NCBI GenBank assembly: GCA_050249415.1
Contig: JBFWQO010000001.1
Coordinates: forward strand, 1-64,000
Direction of reading: 5' to 3'
Source of the DNA: CADEFQ01 sp050249415
GTDB taxonomy: Bacteria > Pseudomonadota > Gammaproteobacteria > Steroidobacterales > Steroidobacteraceae
DNA: 64,000 nucleotides
Shown: positions 36,717 through 44,968 of the stretch, one piece after another
How positions within the stretch are numbered: the stretch's first letter is position 1
Layout: every line of letters begins with the position of its first letter
Translations under genes and position numbers: made by a program
The notes under the pieces: model-generated
Told to the model about the DNA's origin: nothing
The model's database searches: none
The model's input: the letters and a program-made list of their open reading frames with translations, nothing else

Positions 36717-37190
36717 ATGCGCCTGCGGGAAATCATGAGCGCCCGGGTCGTCACCATCGGACCCGACGCAGCGGCGGACGCCGCGTGGCTGCGGATGGAA
36801 CGACACCGCATTCGTCACCTGGTCGTGACGGAAGGCAAGCGCCTGCTCGGCGTGCTCTCCGAACGGGATTTGGGCGGACGCGACGGTGGCGCCGTGCGCA
36901 AAGGGCGGACGGTGCATGAGCTGATGACGTCGAAGGTCGCGCGCGCCACCCCGGCAATGACTTTGCGCCAGGCCGCCAACTTGATGCGAGGGCGCCTCAT
37001 CGGCTCGCTTCCGGTCCTGGAGGACGGCCGCGTCGTCGGGATCGTCACGGCGACCGATGTGCTGGAAGAGCTCGGGCGCGGATCGAGCCGGCCGACCGTC
37101 CGTGCGAAACGACGATCCATGCGCCTGCCGCCCGTAGCGACACGACGCACTGCCGCGAAGCGGAAGAGAGGCGGAAAGTCCGGCCGATGA
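36717..37190 (+). CDS. Two-CBS-domain protein
   Basis: 157 aa. CBS1 about 5-60 (REIMSARVVTIGPDA, HLVVTEGKRLLGVLSERDL) and CBS2 about 68-120 (VHELMTSKVARATPAM, LPVLEDGRVVGIVTATDVL). A strongly basic C-terminal tail rich in Arg/Lys (125-157) may bind nucleic acid or RNA polymerase. CBS pairs sense adenosine nucleotides. It follows the DksA-like gene by 23 bp; a joint stress role is possible but unproven. Confidence 0.9.
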   Translation: MRLREIMSARVVTIGPDAAADAAWLRMERHRIRHLVVTEGKRLLGVLSERDLGGRDGGAVRKGRTVHELMTSKVARATPAMTLRQAANLMRGRLIGSLPVLEDGRVVGIVTATDVLEELGRGSSRPTVRAKRRSMRLPPVATRRTAAKRKRGGKSGR

Positions 37191-37263
37191 GCTCAAGCGC
37201 GCAGGGGCATTGCCTCGCCGGGTCGGGCATGTCGAGGTGCGCGAGACACACCGCCTGGGCACG

Positions 37264-37314
37264 CAGCCAGCCGGCGTGACATCACGCTGCTGGCTGTTCG
37301 CCGTTCGCTTTTTT
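37264..37314 (+). terminator. Rho-independent-like terminator after the CBS gene
   Basis: CAGCCAGC...GCGTG (37264-37278) pairs with CACGC...GCTGGCTG (37283-37296) around an ACAT loop, about 13 bp with one small internal loop. TTTTTT (37309-37314) follows 12 bases later. Convergent position between the CBS gene and the TBDR gene suggests it serves both directions. Confidence 0.5.
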
Positions 37315-37322
37315 CGCCGCCG

Positions 37323-39767
37323 CTAGAAATTCAACCGGAACGTCACGCCATACAACTGCGGGTCGCCGAGGAACGCGTCGACCGTGCCGGTCTGCAGCGT
37401 CGCGTCGAAGCCGACCTGGATGTACTCCTCGTCGAACACGTTCTTGCCCCACAGCTCGAGCGCCCAGGAATCGTTCGCCGAGCCGATGCCGATGCGCGCA
37501 TCGACGAGCGCGTACGCGTCCTGCATCTTCAGCGGGTTCAGGTCGGAGCCGGTGTTGTACTCCGACATGTACTTCGCGCCGATGTGCGTGCGCCACTTGA
37601 GCTTCGCGTTGATCGGTTGCTCGTACGTCGCCGAGACGCCGCCCGACCACTTCGGCGCGAAGGACATCTGGTTGCCGGGCAACGCCGGCTGCACGCCCGC
37701 CGCGGCGGCGTTGAAGTTGCCGTACTCGGTCTCCGCGTAGGTCACGCCGCCCTGCAGTGTCAGCCCCCCGGCCGGCGTGTACCACAGGAAATCGAGATCG
37801 ACACCGCGCGAGGTCACCTCGGGGATCGACGCGACCACGAACTGCAGGCCCGTGAAGGTGTTCAGCTGGAAGCCTTCGTACTTCTGGTAGAACACGGCGC
37901 CGTTCAGCGCGAGGCTGTTGCCGAGCCAGCTCGACTTCACGCCGAGCTCATAGGAATCGACCTTCTCGGAATCGAAGCGCGTGTCCGGGTCGAGCGCGGC
38001 GGCCGGGCTCGCCGGGCTGCCGATGCGCTCGCGGTCGAGGTTGTAGCCGCCGGCCTTGTAGCCGCGCGCGTACGACGCATAGGACATCACGTCGTCGGAA
38101 ACATGGTAGATGAGCTTGGCGGTACCGCTCCACTCGCCTTCGTCGTTGGACTGCCGGGTCGTCGCGTCGTTGAAGATCGGGTCGGCGAACGTCGCGCAGC
38201 CGAGGCCATAGTACGAAGGCAGCGCGGCCGGTGGCAGCACCGCCGAGATGATCGCAAAGCGCGCCCGCGCGGTCGCACAGCCCACGCCCGCGGGTGAGGC
38301 CGCCGTGCCGAGGTTCGCATAGTGCGAATCGAGATCCTTCTTCTCGTTCGTGTAGCGCAGGCCGAGGCCGATGTCGAACTTGTCGGTGACCGAGAAGGTG
38401 TTGTTGGTGAACAGCGCCCAGCTCGTCGAGTTCTGTCCATAGGTGTCGTAGGAGCCGTTGCCGGTCGCATACGACGTGCCTGGTGCGCGTCCGAGCAGGG
38501 TCGGGACGAGCGCCGGCGCCATGCCGGCCGATAGCGCGAGGCTGTAGTACAGCTCGAACTGGCTGTCGTAGCGCAGCGAGTTGATCGAGTCGAGATCCTC
38601 GTCGGCATAGAACGCCCCGACCAGCCACTGGAGCCGGCCGCTCTCGCCGGCGAGCCGCCACTCCTGTGTCAGCGTCTCGAAAGTATTGGCGGTGCTCTTC
38701 GAGTCCCGATAGAGCAGCGCCGCCCCCGAAAAATCGCTGTCCTGGCCGAGTTCCGCCTCCCAGTGCCGCCAGGCCGTGACCGAGGTGAACGTGGCGCCAC
38801 CCGGAAGTTCCCAGTCGACCTGTGCCGAGGCGCCGCGATCGCGGATGTCCTGGTTCGTGTCGCGATTGGAGTAGGCGCGGCGCGCGAAGGGCCGCGCGGG
38901 ATTGGCGATGCCGCCGCCCGAGATCGCGCTGACGATCGCGGTAGCCGGGCCGTTCACGTACTGCACGCCGAGGCAGCAGAACTCGTTGCGCTCCGACCAA
39001 TCGGCGATCAGCCGCACGCTGACGACATCGCTCGGGTTCCACAGCAGCTGGCCGCGAGCCGTGTCGACATCGCGATCCGCGTCCTCGCCCGCGGTGCGCG
39101 GCGCGACCCGTTGCACGTCGAGGAAGCCGTCGTGCTGCCGGTGCGCATAGAAAATGCGGCCGGCGAGCTTGTCACCGACGAGCGGCCCGGTCAGCGAGAT
39201 CGACCCTTCCGCGGTTCCGTAGTTGCCGCCGACGGCTTCGACCGTGCCGCCGAAATCGAACTTCGGTTTCGCCGTGCGCACGTTGATGACGCCCGCCGAC
39301 GTGTTCTTGCCGAAGAGTGTCCCCTGCGGGCCCTTCAGCACTTCGATGCCTTCGAGTTCGCCGAGATCGCCGAAGCCGACGCCGTTGCGCGGCCGATAGA
39401 CCTCGTCGATCACGACACCGACCGAGGACTCGAGGCCGATGTTGTCGCCCACCGTGCCGACACCGCGGATGCGCGCGGTGGTGCTCGTTTCGTTGGCGGT
39501 CGAGGTGACGATCAGGCCGGGGGTGAGCACCGTCAGGTCCTTGATGTCGCGCACGCCCGTGTCCTGCAGCAACTGGCCGGATACGGCGGTGACCATGACC
39601 GGCACGTCCTGGATGTTCTCGGTCCGCTTCTGGGCGGTGACGACGACTTCGTCGAGTGTGCGTCCCCGTTCCGGCGCCTCGCCCTGGGCGATGGCCAGTC
39701 CGGCCGGCATCAGCACCGCCAGCACGCACGCCGTGGCCGCGCGCGCAATCCCTCGCTGTGATCGCAT
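37323..39767 (-). CDS. TonB-dependent outer membrane receptor
   Basis: 814 aa. Signal peptide about 1-30 ending AIAQ; TonB box/plug start LDEVVVTAQKRTENIQDVPV; plug with GIEVLKGPQGTLFGKNTSAG; beta-barrel to the terminal FRLNF. Same receptor type as that at 11334-13736. Start ATG 39767 has GGGAGA 7 bases before. Last gene of the operon EF-hand hydrolase - ACAD - ACAD - receptor, with a 22-bp gap to the upstream ACAD gene, so the ligand is probably turned into an acyl-CoA. Confidence 0.92.
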   Translation of the reverse strand: MRSQRGIARAATACVLAVLMPAGLAIAQGEAPERGRTLDEVVVTAQKRTENIQDVPVMVTAVSGQLLQDTGVRDIKDLTVLTPGLIVTSTANETSTTARIRGVGTVGDNIGLESSVGVVIDEVYRPRNGVGFGDLGELEGIEVLKGPQGTLFGKNTSAGVINVRTAKPKFDFGGTVEAVGGNYGTAEGSISLTGPLVGDKLAGRIFYAHRQHDGFLDVQRVAPRTAGEDADRDVDTARGQLLWNPSDVVSVRLIADWSERNEFCCLGVQYVNGPATAIVSAISGGGIANPARPFARRAYSNRDTNQDIRDRGASAQVDWELPGGATFTSVTAWRHWEAELGQDSDFSGAALLYRDSKSTANTFETLTQEWRLAGESGRLQWLVGAFYADEDLDSINSLRYDSQFELYYSLALSAGMAPALVPTLLGRAPGTSYATGNGSYDTYGQNSTSWALFTNNTFSVTDKFDIGLGLRYTNEKKDLDSHYANLGTAASPAGVGCATARARFAIISAVLPPAALPSYYGLGCATFADPIFNDATTRQSNDEGEWSGTAKLIYHVSDDVMSYASYARGYKAGGYNLDRERIGSPASPAAALDPDTRFDSEKVDSYELGVKSSWLGNSLALNGAVFYQKYEGFQLNTFTGLQFVVASIPEVTSRGVDLDFLWYTPAGGLTLQGGVTYAETEYGNFNAAAAGVQPALPGNQMSFAPKWSGGVSATYEQPINAKLKWRTHIGAKYMSEYNTGSDLNPLKMQDAYALVDARIGIGSANDSWALELWGKNVFDEEYIQVGFDATLQTGTVDAFLGDPQLYGVTFRLNF

Positions 39768-39789
39768 GTCGGTTTCTCCCCCGTTGTTA

Positions 39790-40917
39790 TTACGCATCCC
39801 GGTCGAACAGCCGCCTGCCGACGGCATCGAGATGGTAGTCGACATCCCCGAAGGCCATCTCGATCATTGTCAATCTTTTGAAGAAGTGGCTCACGGGAAG
39901 TTCGTCCGTCACGCCGATGCCGCCATGCAGCTGCACGGCCTGCTGCCCGACATGGCGGGCGGCCTCCGCGACCCGCACCTTGGCGGCCGAGACCGTGTGG
40001 CTGCGCTCGGCATCCGGGGCACGCTCGAGGCGTGACGCGGCGAGGAGGGCCATCGAGCGCGCCGCCTCGGTCGAGAGCAGCATGTCGGCCATCCGGTGCT
40101 GCAGCACCTGGAAGCTGCCGATCGGCACCCCGAACTGCTTGCGCGTTTTCAGGTACTGGCCGGTCATCTCGAGCAGCACGCCCATCGCACCGACGGCCTC
40201 GGCGCAGACCGCCGCGATGGCCGCATCGATCGTCGCCGCGAGCGCGGGGAGCGCGTCTTCGCCGCCGCCGAGGCGCGCATCGGCCTGCACGCGCACGCCC
40301 TCGAAGCGGATATCGGCCGCGCGGCGCGCATCGTACATCGGGTAGTCGCCCACCGTGACCCCCGCCGCCGTGCGCTCGACGACGAAGAGCGCGAGCCCTT
40401 CCCCCGTACGCGCCGTGACGAGCAACTGGTCGGCGGTGGCCCCGTTCAACACCCAGGTCTTGGCGCCGTTCAGTACCCAGCCTGCGCCGTCCCGGCGCGC
40501 CTCGCAGGCGATGCTGTCGATCGCATAGCGGCTGCCGGGCTCATAGTGCGCGAGGGCGAGTTGCCTCTCGCCGGCGGCCACCGCCGGCAGGATCGCCGCT
40601 TGCTGCGCCTCGTTGCCGGCCCGGGCAACGAGGCCGGCGCCGAGCACGATCGTCGCGAGGTAGGGCTCGAGCAGCAGTGCGCGGCCGCTCTCCTCCATCA
40701 CGATGAACGTATCCATCCCGCCGCCGCCGAAGCCGCCGTGCGCCTCGGGCAGCGGCAACGCGAGCGCGCCGACATCGGCCAGCCGGCCCCAGACCTCCGC
40801 GCTCCAGCCCGAAGCACCCTGCGCGATCCCGCGGCGGCGTTCGAATGCGTAATCCGCGCGCAGCAGGCGCCCGAGGCTGTCGCGGAACTGTTGCTGTTCT
40901 TCGGTGAAGCCGAACAT
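39790..40917 (-). CDS. Acyl-CoA dehydrogenase
   Basis: 375 aa with the three ACAD domains. FAD/acyl site region LALAHYEPGSRYA and the C-terminal QAVQLHGGIGVTDELPVSH are visible. The first TEP-like block is diverged (AHYEPGS), typical of the smaller partner in heteromeric two-subunit ACADs used for steroid side chains and related CoA esters. The adjacent gene 2 bp upstream encodes another ACAD, so an alpha2beta2 complex is likely (inference). Confidence 0.9.
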   Translation of the reverse strand: MFGFTEEQQQFRDSLGRLLRADYAFERRRGIAQGASGWSAEVWGRLADVGALALPLPEAHGGFGGGGMDTFIVMEESGRALLLEPYLATIVLGAGLVARAGNEAQQAAILPAVAAGERQLALAHYEPGSRYAIDSIACEARRDGAGWVLNGAKTWVLNGATADQLLVTARTGEGLALFVVERTAAGVTVGDYPMYDARRAADIRFEGVRVQADARLGGGEDALPALAATIDAAIAAVCAEAVGAMGVLLEMTGQYLKTRKQFGVPIGSFQVLQHRMADMLLSTEAARSMALLAASRLERAPDAERSHTVSAAKVRVAEAARHVGQQAVQLHGGIGVTDELPVSHFFKRLTMIEMAFGDVDYHLDAVGRRLFDRDA

Positions 40918-40919
40918 GT

Positions 40920-42095
40920 TCAGAGCCCGAGGATGTGGCGCGTGATGATGTTGCGCTGGATCTCGTTGGATCCCGCGTAAATCGACGCCTTCCTGAAATT
41001 GAAATAGCGGCCCGTGGCGGGCCCGGGATACGGTGCCGCGTCGTGGCCGAGCGCGTGCATCGTCGCCTCGGTCAGCGCCTGCTGCAGATCGCTCCCCATG
41101 ATCTTGAGCATCGAGGCCTCGGGCCCCGGCGCATGGCGCTCCTGCTCGAGTGCCAGCACGCGCAGGTTCATCACCTCGAGCGTCATCAGGTCGATCTCGA
41201 GCCGGGCGATGCGGTCGCGAAAGCGCACATCTTCGGCGAGCGGCCGCCCGTCATTGCCCGGCCGGCGCTGCGCGAGCGCCTTCAGTTCCGCGAACCAGCG
41301 TTTGCAGTGCCCGACGCCCGCATTGCCCGTGCGCTCGTGGCCGAGCAGGAACTTGGCGCAGGTCCAGCCCTTGTTCTCCTCGCCGACGAGATTCGCGACC
41401 GGCACCTCGACGTTCTCGAACCACACTTCGTTTATTTCATGCTCGCCGTCGAGCATGATGATCGGCCGCACGCTCACGCCCTTCGTGCGCATGTCGATCA
41501 GCAGGAACGAGATGCCCTCCTGCGGGCGCCCATCGGCCGCGGTGCGCACGAGGCAGAAAATCCAGTCGGCGAACTGCGCGAGCGTCGTCCAGGTCTTCTG
41601 GCCGTTCACGACATAGTGCCCGCCCCGCCGCTCCGCGCGCGTCTTGAGCGACGCGAGATCGGATCCTGCACCGGGCTCGGAATAGCCCTGGCACCACCAG
41701 TCCTCGCCCGACAGGATGCGCGGCAGGAAGCGTTGCTGCTGCTGCGCGCTGCCGAACTTCATGATCACCGGCGCCACCATGCGGATGCCGAACGGCAGGA
41801 TGCCGGGCGCGCCGGCGAGCGCACATTCCTCGTCGAAAATGTGCTGCCGCATCGCGCTCCATTCGCAGCCGCCGAAGGCGCGCGGCCAGTTCGGCGCGAT
41901 CCAGCCGCGCGCGAACAGGATACGATGCCAGGTGAGGTAATCCTCCCTGGCGAGCCGCTCGCCGCCGAGCATCTTGTGGCGCAGTTCCAACGGCAGATTG
42001 GCGCGCACGAACTCGCGTACTTCGGCCCGAAACGCCTCATCCTCTGCTGCGGCGGTTCCCCTCGCGTCTTCCAGCGTCACGCCTCTATCTCGCAT
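40920..42095 (-). CDS. Acyl-CoA dehydrogenase
   Basis: 391 aa. GYSEPGAGSDLASLKTRAE, VNGQKTWTT and the C-terminal IYAGSNEIQRNIITRHILGL are canonical for acyl-CoA dehydrogenases; the GSNEIQ block points to an active catalytic subunit. Likely partner of the ACAD encoded 2 bp downstream. ATG 42095 (MRDRGVTL) overlaps the end of the EF-hand hydrolase gene by 11 bp. Confidence 0.92.
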   Translation of the reverse strand: MRDRGVTLEDARGTAAAEDEAFRAEVREFVRANLPLELRHKMLGGERLAREDYLTWHRILFARGWIAPNWPRAFGGCEWSAMRQHIFDEECALAGAPGILPFGIRMVAPVIMKFGSAQQQQRFLPRILSGEDWWCQGYSEPGAGSDLASLKTRAERRGGHYVVNGQKTWTTLAQFADWIFCLVRTAADGRPQEGISFLLIDMRTKGVSVRPIIMLDGEHEINEVWFENVEVPVANLVGEENKGWTCAKFLLGHERTGNAGVGHCKRWFAELKALAQRRPGNDGRPLAEDVRFRDRIARLEIDLMTLEVMNLRVLALEQERHAPGPEASMLKIMGSDLQQALTEATMHALGHDAAPYPGPATGRYFNFRKASIYAGSNEIQRNIITRHILGL

Positions 42096-43344
42096 GTTCT
42101 GACACGAAAGCTTCCGCGGCCTCGCGCAGCACCGTGCGGTCATGGCTCACTCTCGGCCCACGGTCGAATACGAAGAAGACGCCCCAGATACCGGTATCCC
42201 GGTTCACCCAGATCGATGTGCCCCACGCGCCGGTCGACTGGATGTTCCGGCATTGCCCGTTCGAATCTTCCCTCTCGCACCAGACACCCAGGCCGAAGTC
42301 CATGCCATGAGCCTCGGGCGGGGCCAGTCCCCGGACGAGCCCGCGAGTCATGACCTGCTCGACCCTGTCGATGGCCCATGGATCGAGTTTCTTCTTCGCC
42401 TGCACCGCGCTGATGAATCTGACGAGGTCCCGGGGAGAAGTCCACAGTCCGCCTTGAAGATTCGGGTTGGTCACGGTGCCCCGTTCACGTGCGAAATACC
42501 CCCAACGGCTGTCTTCGAGCGACAGCGGCTTGCTGACGATGCGCTTCTGGAGCGCTTGCCAGGTTTCACCCGCCCTGGCCGCCGCCCAGATGCCGCCGAG
42601 TTGCATTGTCCACGATCCATACGCGAATGTCGTACCAGGATCCGCGACGAGTTTGTATTTCATCAGCCGCCGGGCGGCTTCCTCGAAACTGATGGTCGAG
42701 GGGAGGGAGAGGTCACTTTCGCGACTCGTGCCAATGGCAGGTCCGCCGGCCGTGAATGAGATGAGCTGCGCGAGCGTTGCGTTGCCGAGCGGCGTACCGG
42801 CCAGTGTCGGCTGCCAGGAAGAGAGTCGATCCGAAAATCGAAGGCCCGTCTCGTGCACGACGGTCGCGACGATGAGTCCGGTGAACCACTTGCTCGCCGA
42901 CGCGATATTGATCACGGTTCGTGGTCCATAGGTCCCTGAGTAGGCCTCGAGGGCCGGGCCCCGTCCGGTGCCGACAATCAACGCGGCACCTTCCAGCTCG
43001 TGGTGGTTGCGGAAAGTGTCGAGGGCCACCTTGAAGTCATCCGGGGTCCCGAGAGCCGGCTGAAGGTGCGCGAATGCCGGCCCCCGTTTCTCACGCCACT
43101 CGAGGTGCGCGACGGCCGCCGTGAACTCGCCGTTGCCCAGCTCGCCGTTCTTGTCCGTATCGTAGCGATCGAAGAAGGCGTAGATGGCTCCGGCGCCGCG
43201 CGTCAGGACCTCCCGTTTCGACAGCGCGCCGGAACCATCCGCATCGATCTGGCTGAACGACGGAAATTCGCGGCACGGAGCGCTCCGGGAATGGCTGAGC
43301 AGCACGACGAAAATCACGCCGGCTATGACTGCACGGATATTCAT
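42085..43344 (-). CDS. Exported SxxK serine hydrolase with N-terminal EF-hands
   Basis: 419 aa. Signal peptide about 1-21. Two EF-hand loops, DADGSGALSKRE (34-45) and DTDKNGELGNGE (62-73), suggest calcium binding. A beta-lactamase/esterase domain (class C-like) follows with SxxK S149-A-S-K152 in NIASASKW and a Y-x-S/N-like YGSWT motif. Likely periplasmic ester or amide hydrolase. First gene of the operon with two ACADs and a TBDR. ATG 43344 chosen because it gives the signal peptide. A divergent paralogue lies at 43723, and a GntR-type palindrome 164 bp upstream. Confidence 0.85.
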   Translation of the reverse strand: MNIRAVIAGVIFVVLLSHSRSAPCREFPSFSQIDADGSGALSKREVLTRGAGAIYAFFDRYDTDKNGELGNGEFTAAVAHLEWREKRGPAFAHLQPALGTPDDFKVALDTFRNHHELEGAALIVGTGRGPALEAYSGTYGPRTVINIASASKWFTGLIVATVVHETGLRFSDRLSSWQPTLAGTPLGNATLAQLISFTAGGPAIGTSRESDLSLPSTISFEEAARRLMKYKLVADPGTTFAYGSWTMQLGGIWAAARAGETWQALQKRIVSKPLSLEDSRWGYFARERGTVTNPNLQGGLWTSPRDLVRFISAVQAKKKLDPWAIDRVEQVMTRGLVRGLAPPEAHGMDFGLGVWCEREDSNGQCRNIQSTGAWGTSIWVNRDTGIWGVFFVFDRGPRVSHDRTVLREAAEAFVSEHAR

Positions 43345-43507
43345 GGCGGTGAAAGTCCTCAGGTCGGGTTTGACGGGCTGTCGCAGTTGACCGATGCACG
43401 AGGCCGGTGGCCCGCTGTCGATTGACGGCACGGCCCGGCCGTTCGCCATCGAGCTGCAAGGTATCCCGGGCGGAATGGCTACGTAAATCTTAGTGAGCTA
43501 GGCCCGT

Positions 43508-43519
43508 ATTGTCGACAAT
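43508..43519. promoter_or_regulatory. GntR-type operator palindrome 1
   Basis: ATTGTCGACAAT is a perfect 12-bp palindrome. TTGTCGACAA fits the operator consensus of FCD-class (FadR-like) GntR regulators (TNGTNNACNA). It lies in the divergent region between two SxxK hydrolase genes. Confidence 0.55.
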
Positions 43520-43669
43520 TTTGCCTAGCCTCACGGATGAGGCGGGCCCGCTCCTGCTGCGGGTGTGATGTATAACCCGACTTTCAGCCTCTATTTCGAC
43601 CACTTACGCATGAAGCCGGGCCCGGGCAGCCCCGCCAGCCCGACATGAACTGTTTACAATAATAGCGTG

Positions 43670-43681
43670 ATAGTCGACAAT
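43670..43681. promoter_or_regulatory. GntR-type operator palindrome 2
   Basis: ATAGTCGACAAT repeats operator 1 with one change, 162 bp away and 41 bp before the ATG of the plus-strand hydrolase. TACAAT (43655-43660) just upstream may be the -10, so binding here would block early elongation. An FCD-class GntR gene at 54811 is a candidate regulator (inference). Confidence 0.55.
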
Positions 43682-43722
43682 TTCGACGGCCTGAGGTTGG
43701 ACAGTCTTGCGGAGGCGCGACG

Positions 43723-44742
43723 ATGACATCGAAAGGCACCGTGTCCAGAGCCGTCTTCTGGCTCATTTCAGTACTTGGCTACCCCGTCGGCGCACAGGCC
43801 TATGACGCCGCTGCGGCGACCATAGCTGCAAACAGCGGCATTTGTGACGATGCCCGACCGTTCTACTGGGAAATCGGCGGTCCTGGCGGCGGTCCTATCG
43901 TATCGGGCCAGGTGGGCGATTCCCCTCCTGATCGCGATACGGTGGTCCACCTCGCCTCGGCTTCGAAGTGGGTGTTGGGTACGTATGTCGTGCAGCGCTA
44001 TAACGGAATTCCGAGAGGGGTCAGCGGCGCGAAAATCGTCCAGGCGCTGAACATGAGAGCAGGCTATACGAACCTCGATGACAGCCTGTGCGTGAACGGG
44101 TCGGCGGAGTCGGAGTCGTACACGGTCGCCGACTGCTTCTTCGATGGCGATGACGACGGCAGTAATTCCGACCACGACGAGGCGCTGGAGGAAACGTTTT
44201 TCTACGACAGCGGTCACGCGCAGTACGCAGCGGCGACCGCGACGCTGTTGAATCTGGGCGACAGGACGACGGCGACTCTGCTGGCCGAGGTCAACAGCCA
44301 ACTCAACCTCGGCCCGACATTCGCCTACGCCGCCACGAACGTATCGGGCGGCATGCAGGCGAGCGCCGCGGACTACGCCGTTTTCCTGCAGAAGATCATG
44401 GACGGGACCTACGTGATCCACGACCGCCTGGATTTCCACCCGGTTGACACCGCCTGTGCCGAGTGGTGGAACTGCCCCGGTTCGCCCGCCGGCAGCGTCG
44501 ACTTCCACTATTCGCTCCATCACTGGATCGAAGACAACACAACAGGCACGCTGCCGAACGGAAAGGCACTGGCGGCAGGAGACGGGGCCTTCTCCAGCGC
44601 CGGCGCTTTCGGGTTCTATCCGTGGATCAGCAACGATTTGCTGTACTACGGCATCATCTCGCGTGAGGGCGAATCCGGTGTCGGCGGCGACAGCCTTGTC
44701 TGCGGCCGCGCGATACGTGGAGCGTTCCTGGAACTGTGGTGA
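43723..44742 (+). CDS. Exported SxxK serine hydrolase-like protein
   Basis: 339 aa. Signal peptide about 1-26 (ending GAQA). SxxK S79-A-S-K82 in HLASASKW, the same ASASKW block as the divergent hydrolase at 42085-43344, so the two are probably distant paralogues. Several Cys (in SGICDD, SLCVNG, ADCFF, CAEWWNCPG, LVCGRA) could form disulfides in the periplasm. An acidic loop DGDDDGSNSDHDE near 142-154 resembles a calcium-binding loop. Substrate unknown. GGAGG lies 7-8 bases before the ATG. Confidence 0.75.
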   Translation: MTSKGTVSRAVFWLISVLGYPVGAQAYDAAAATIAANSGICDDARPFYWEIGGPGGGPIVSGQVGDSPPDRDTVVHLASASKWVLGTYVVQRYNGIPRGVSGAKIVQALNMRAGYTNLDDSLCVNGSAESESYTVADCFFDGDDDGSNSDHDEALEETFFYDSGHAQYAAATATLLNLGDRTTATLLAEVNSQLNLGPTFAYAATNVSGGMQASAADYAVFLQKIMDGTYVIHDRLDFHPVDTACAEWWNCPGSPAGSVDFHYSLHHWIEDNTTGTLPNGKALAAGDGAFSSAGAFGFYPWISNDLLYYGIISREGESGVGGDSLVCGRAIRGAFLELW

Positions 44743-44968
44743 TGTCGGGCTGGCACCCGCGGGGCGCTTCCCGCCGAACGGTTACGGCTCATACGATCCG
44801 AATCAGCCGGGCGTGCCGGTCCGGGTCATCAAAGATTGCTCATTTCTCTGTGCCCGCAACTATTGCTGGCACTATCGCCCGACCGCCCGGCAAGCACGGG
44901 CTCGTCGCATTCGGTACGAGCCACGTCGGGTTTCGAACCGTATCGCGGCAGAACCCGCGCGAGGTTCG

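Noticed and set aside
44926..44940. GGTTTCGAACC, resembling a tRNA T-arm
   Set aside because: No anticodon or acceptor stems could be placed around it; the 44743-44968 gap contains no tRNA.
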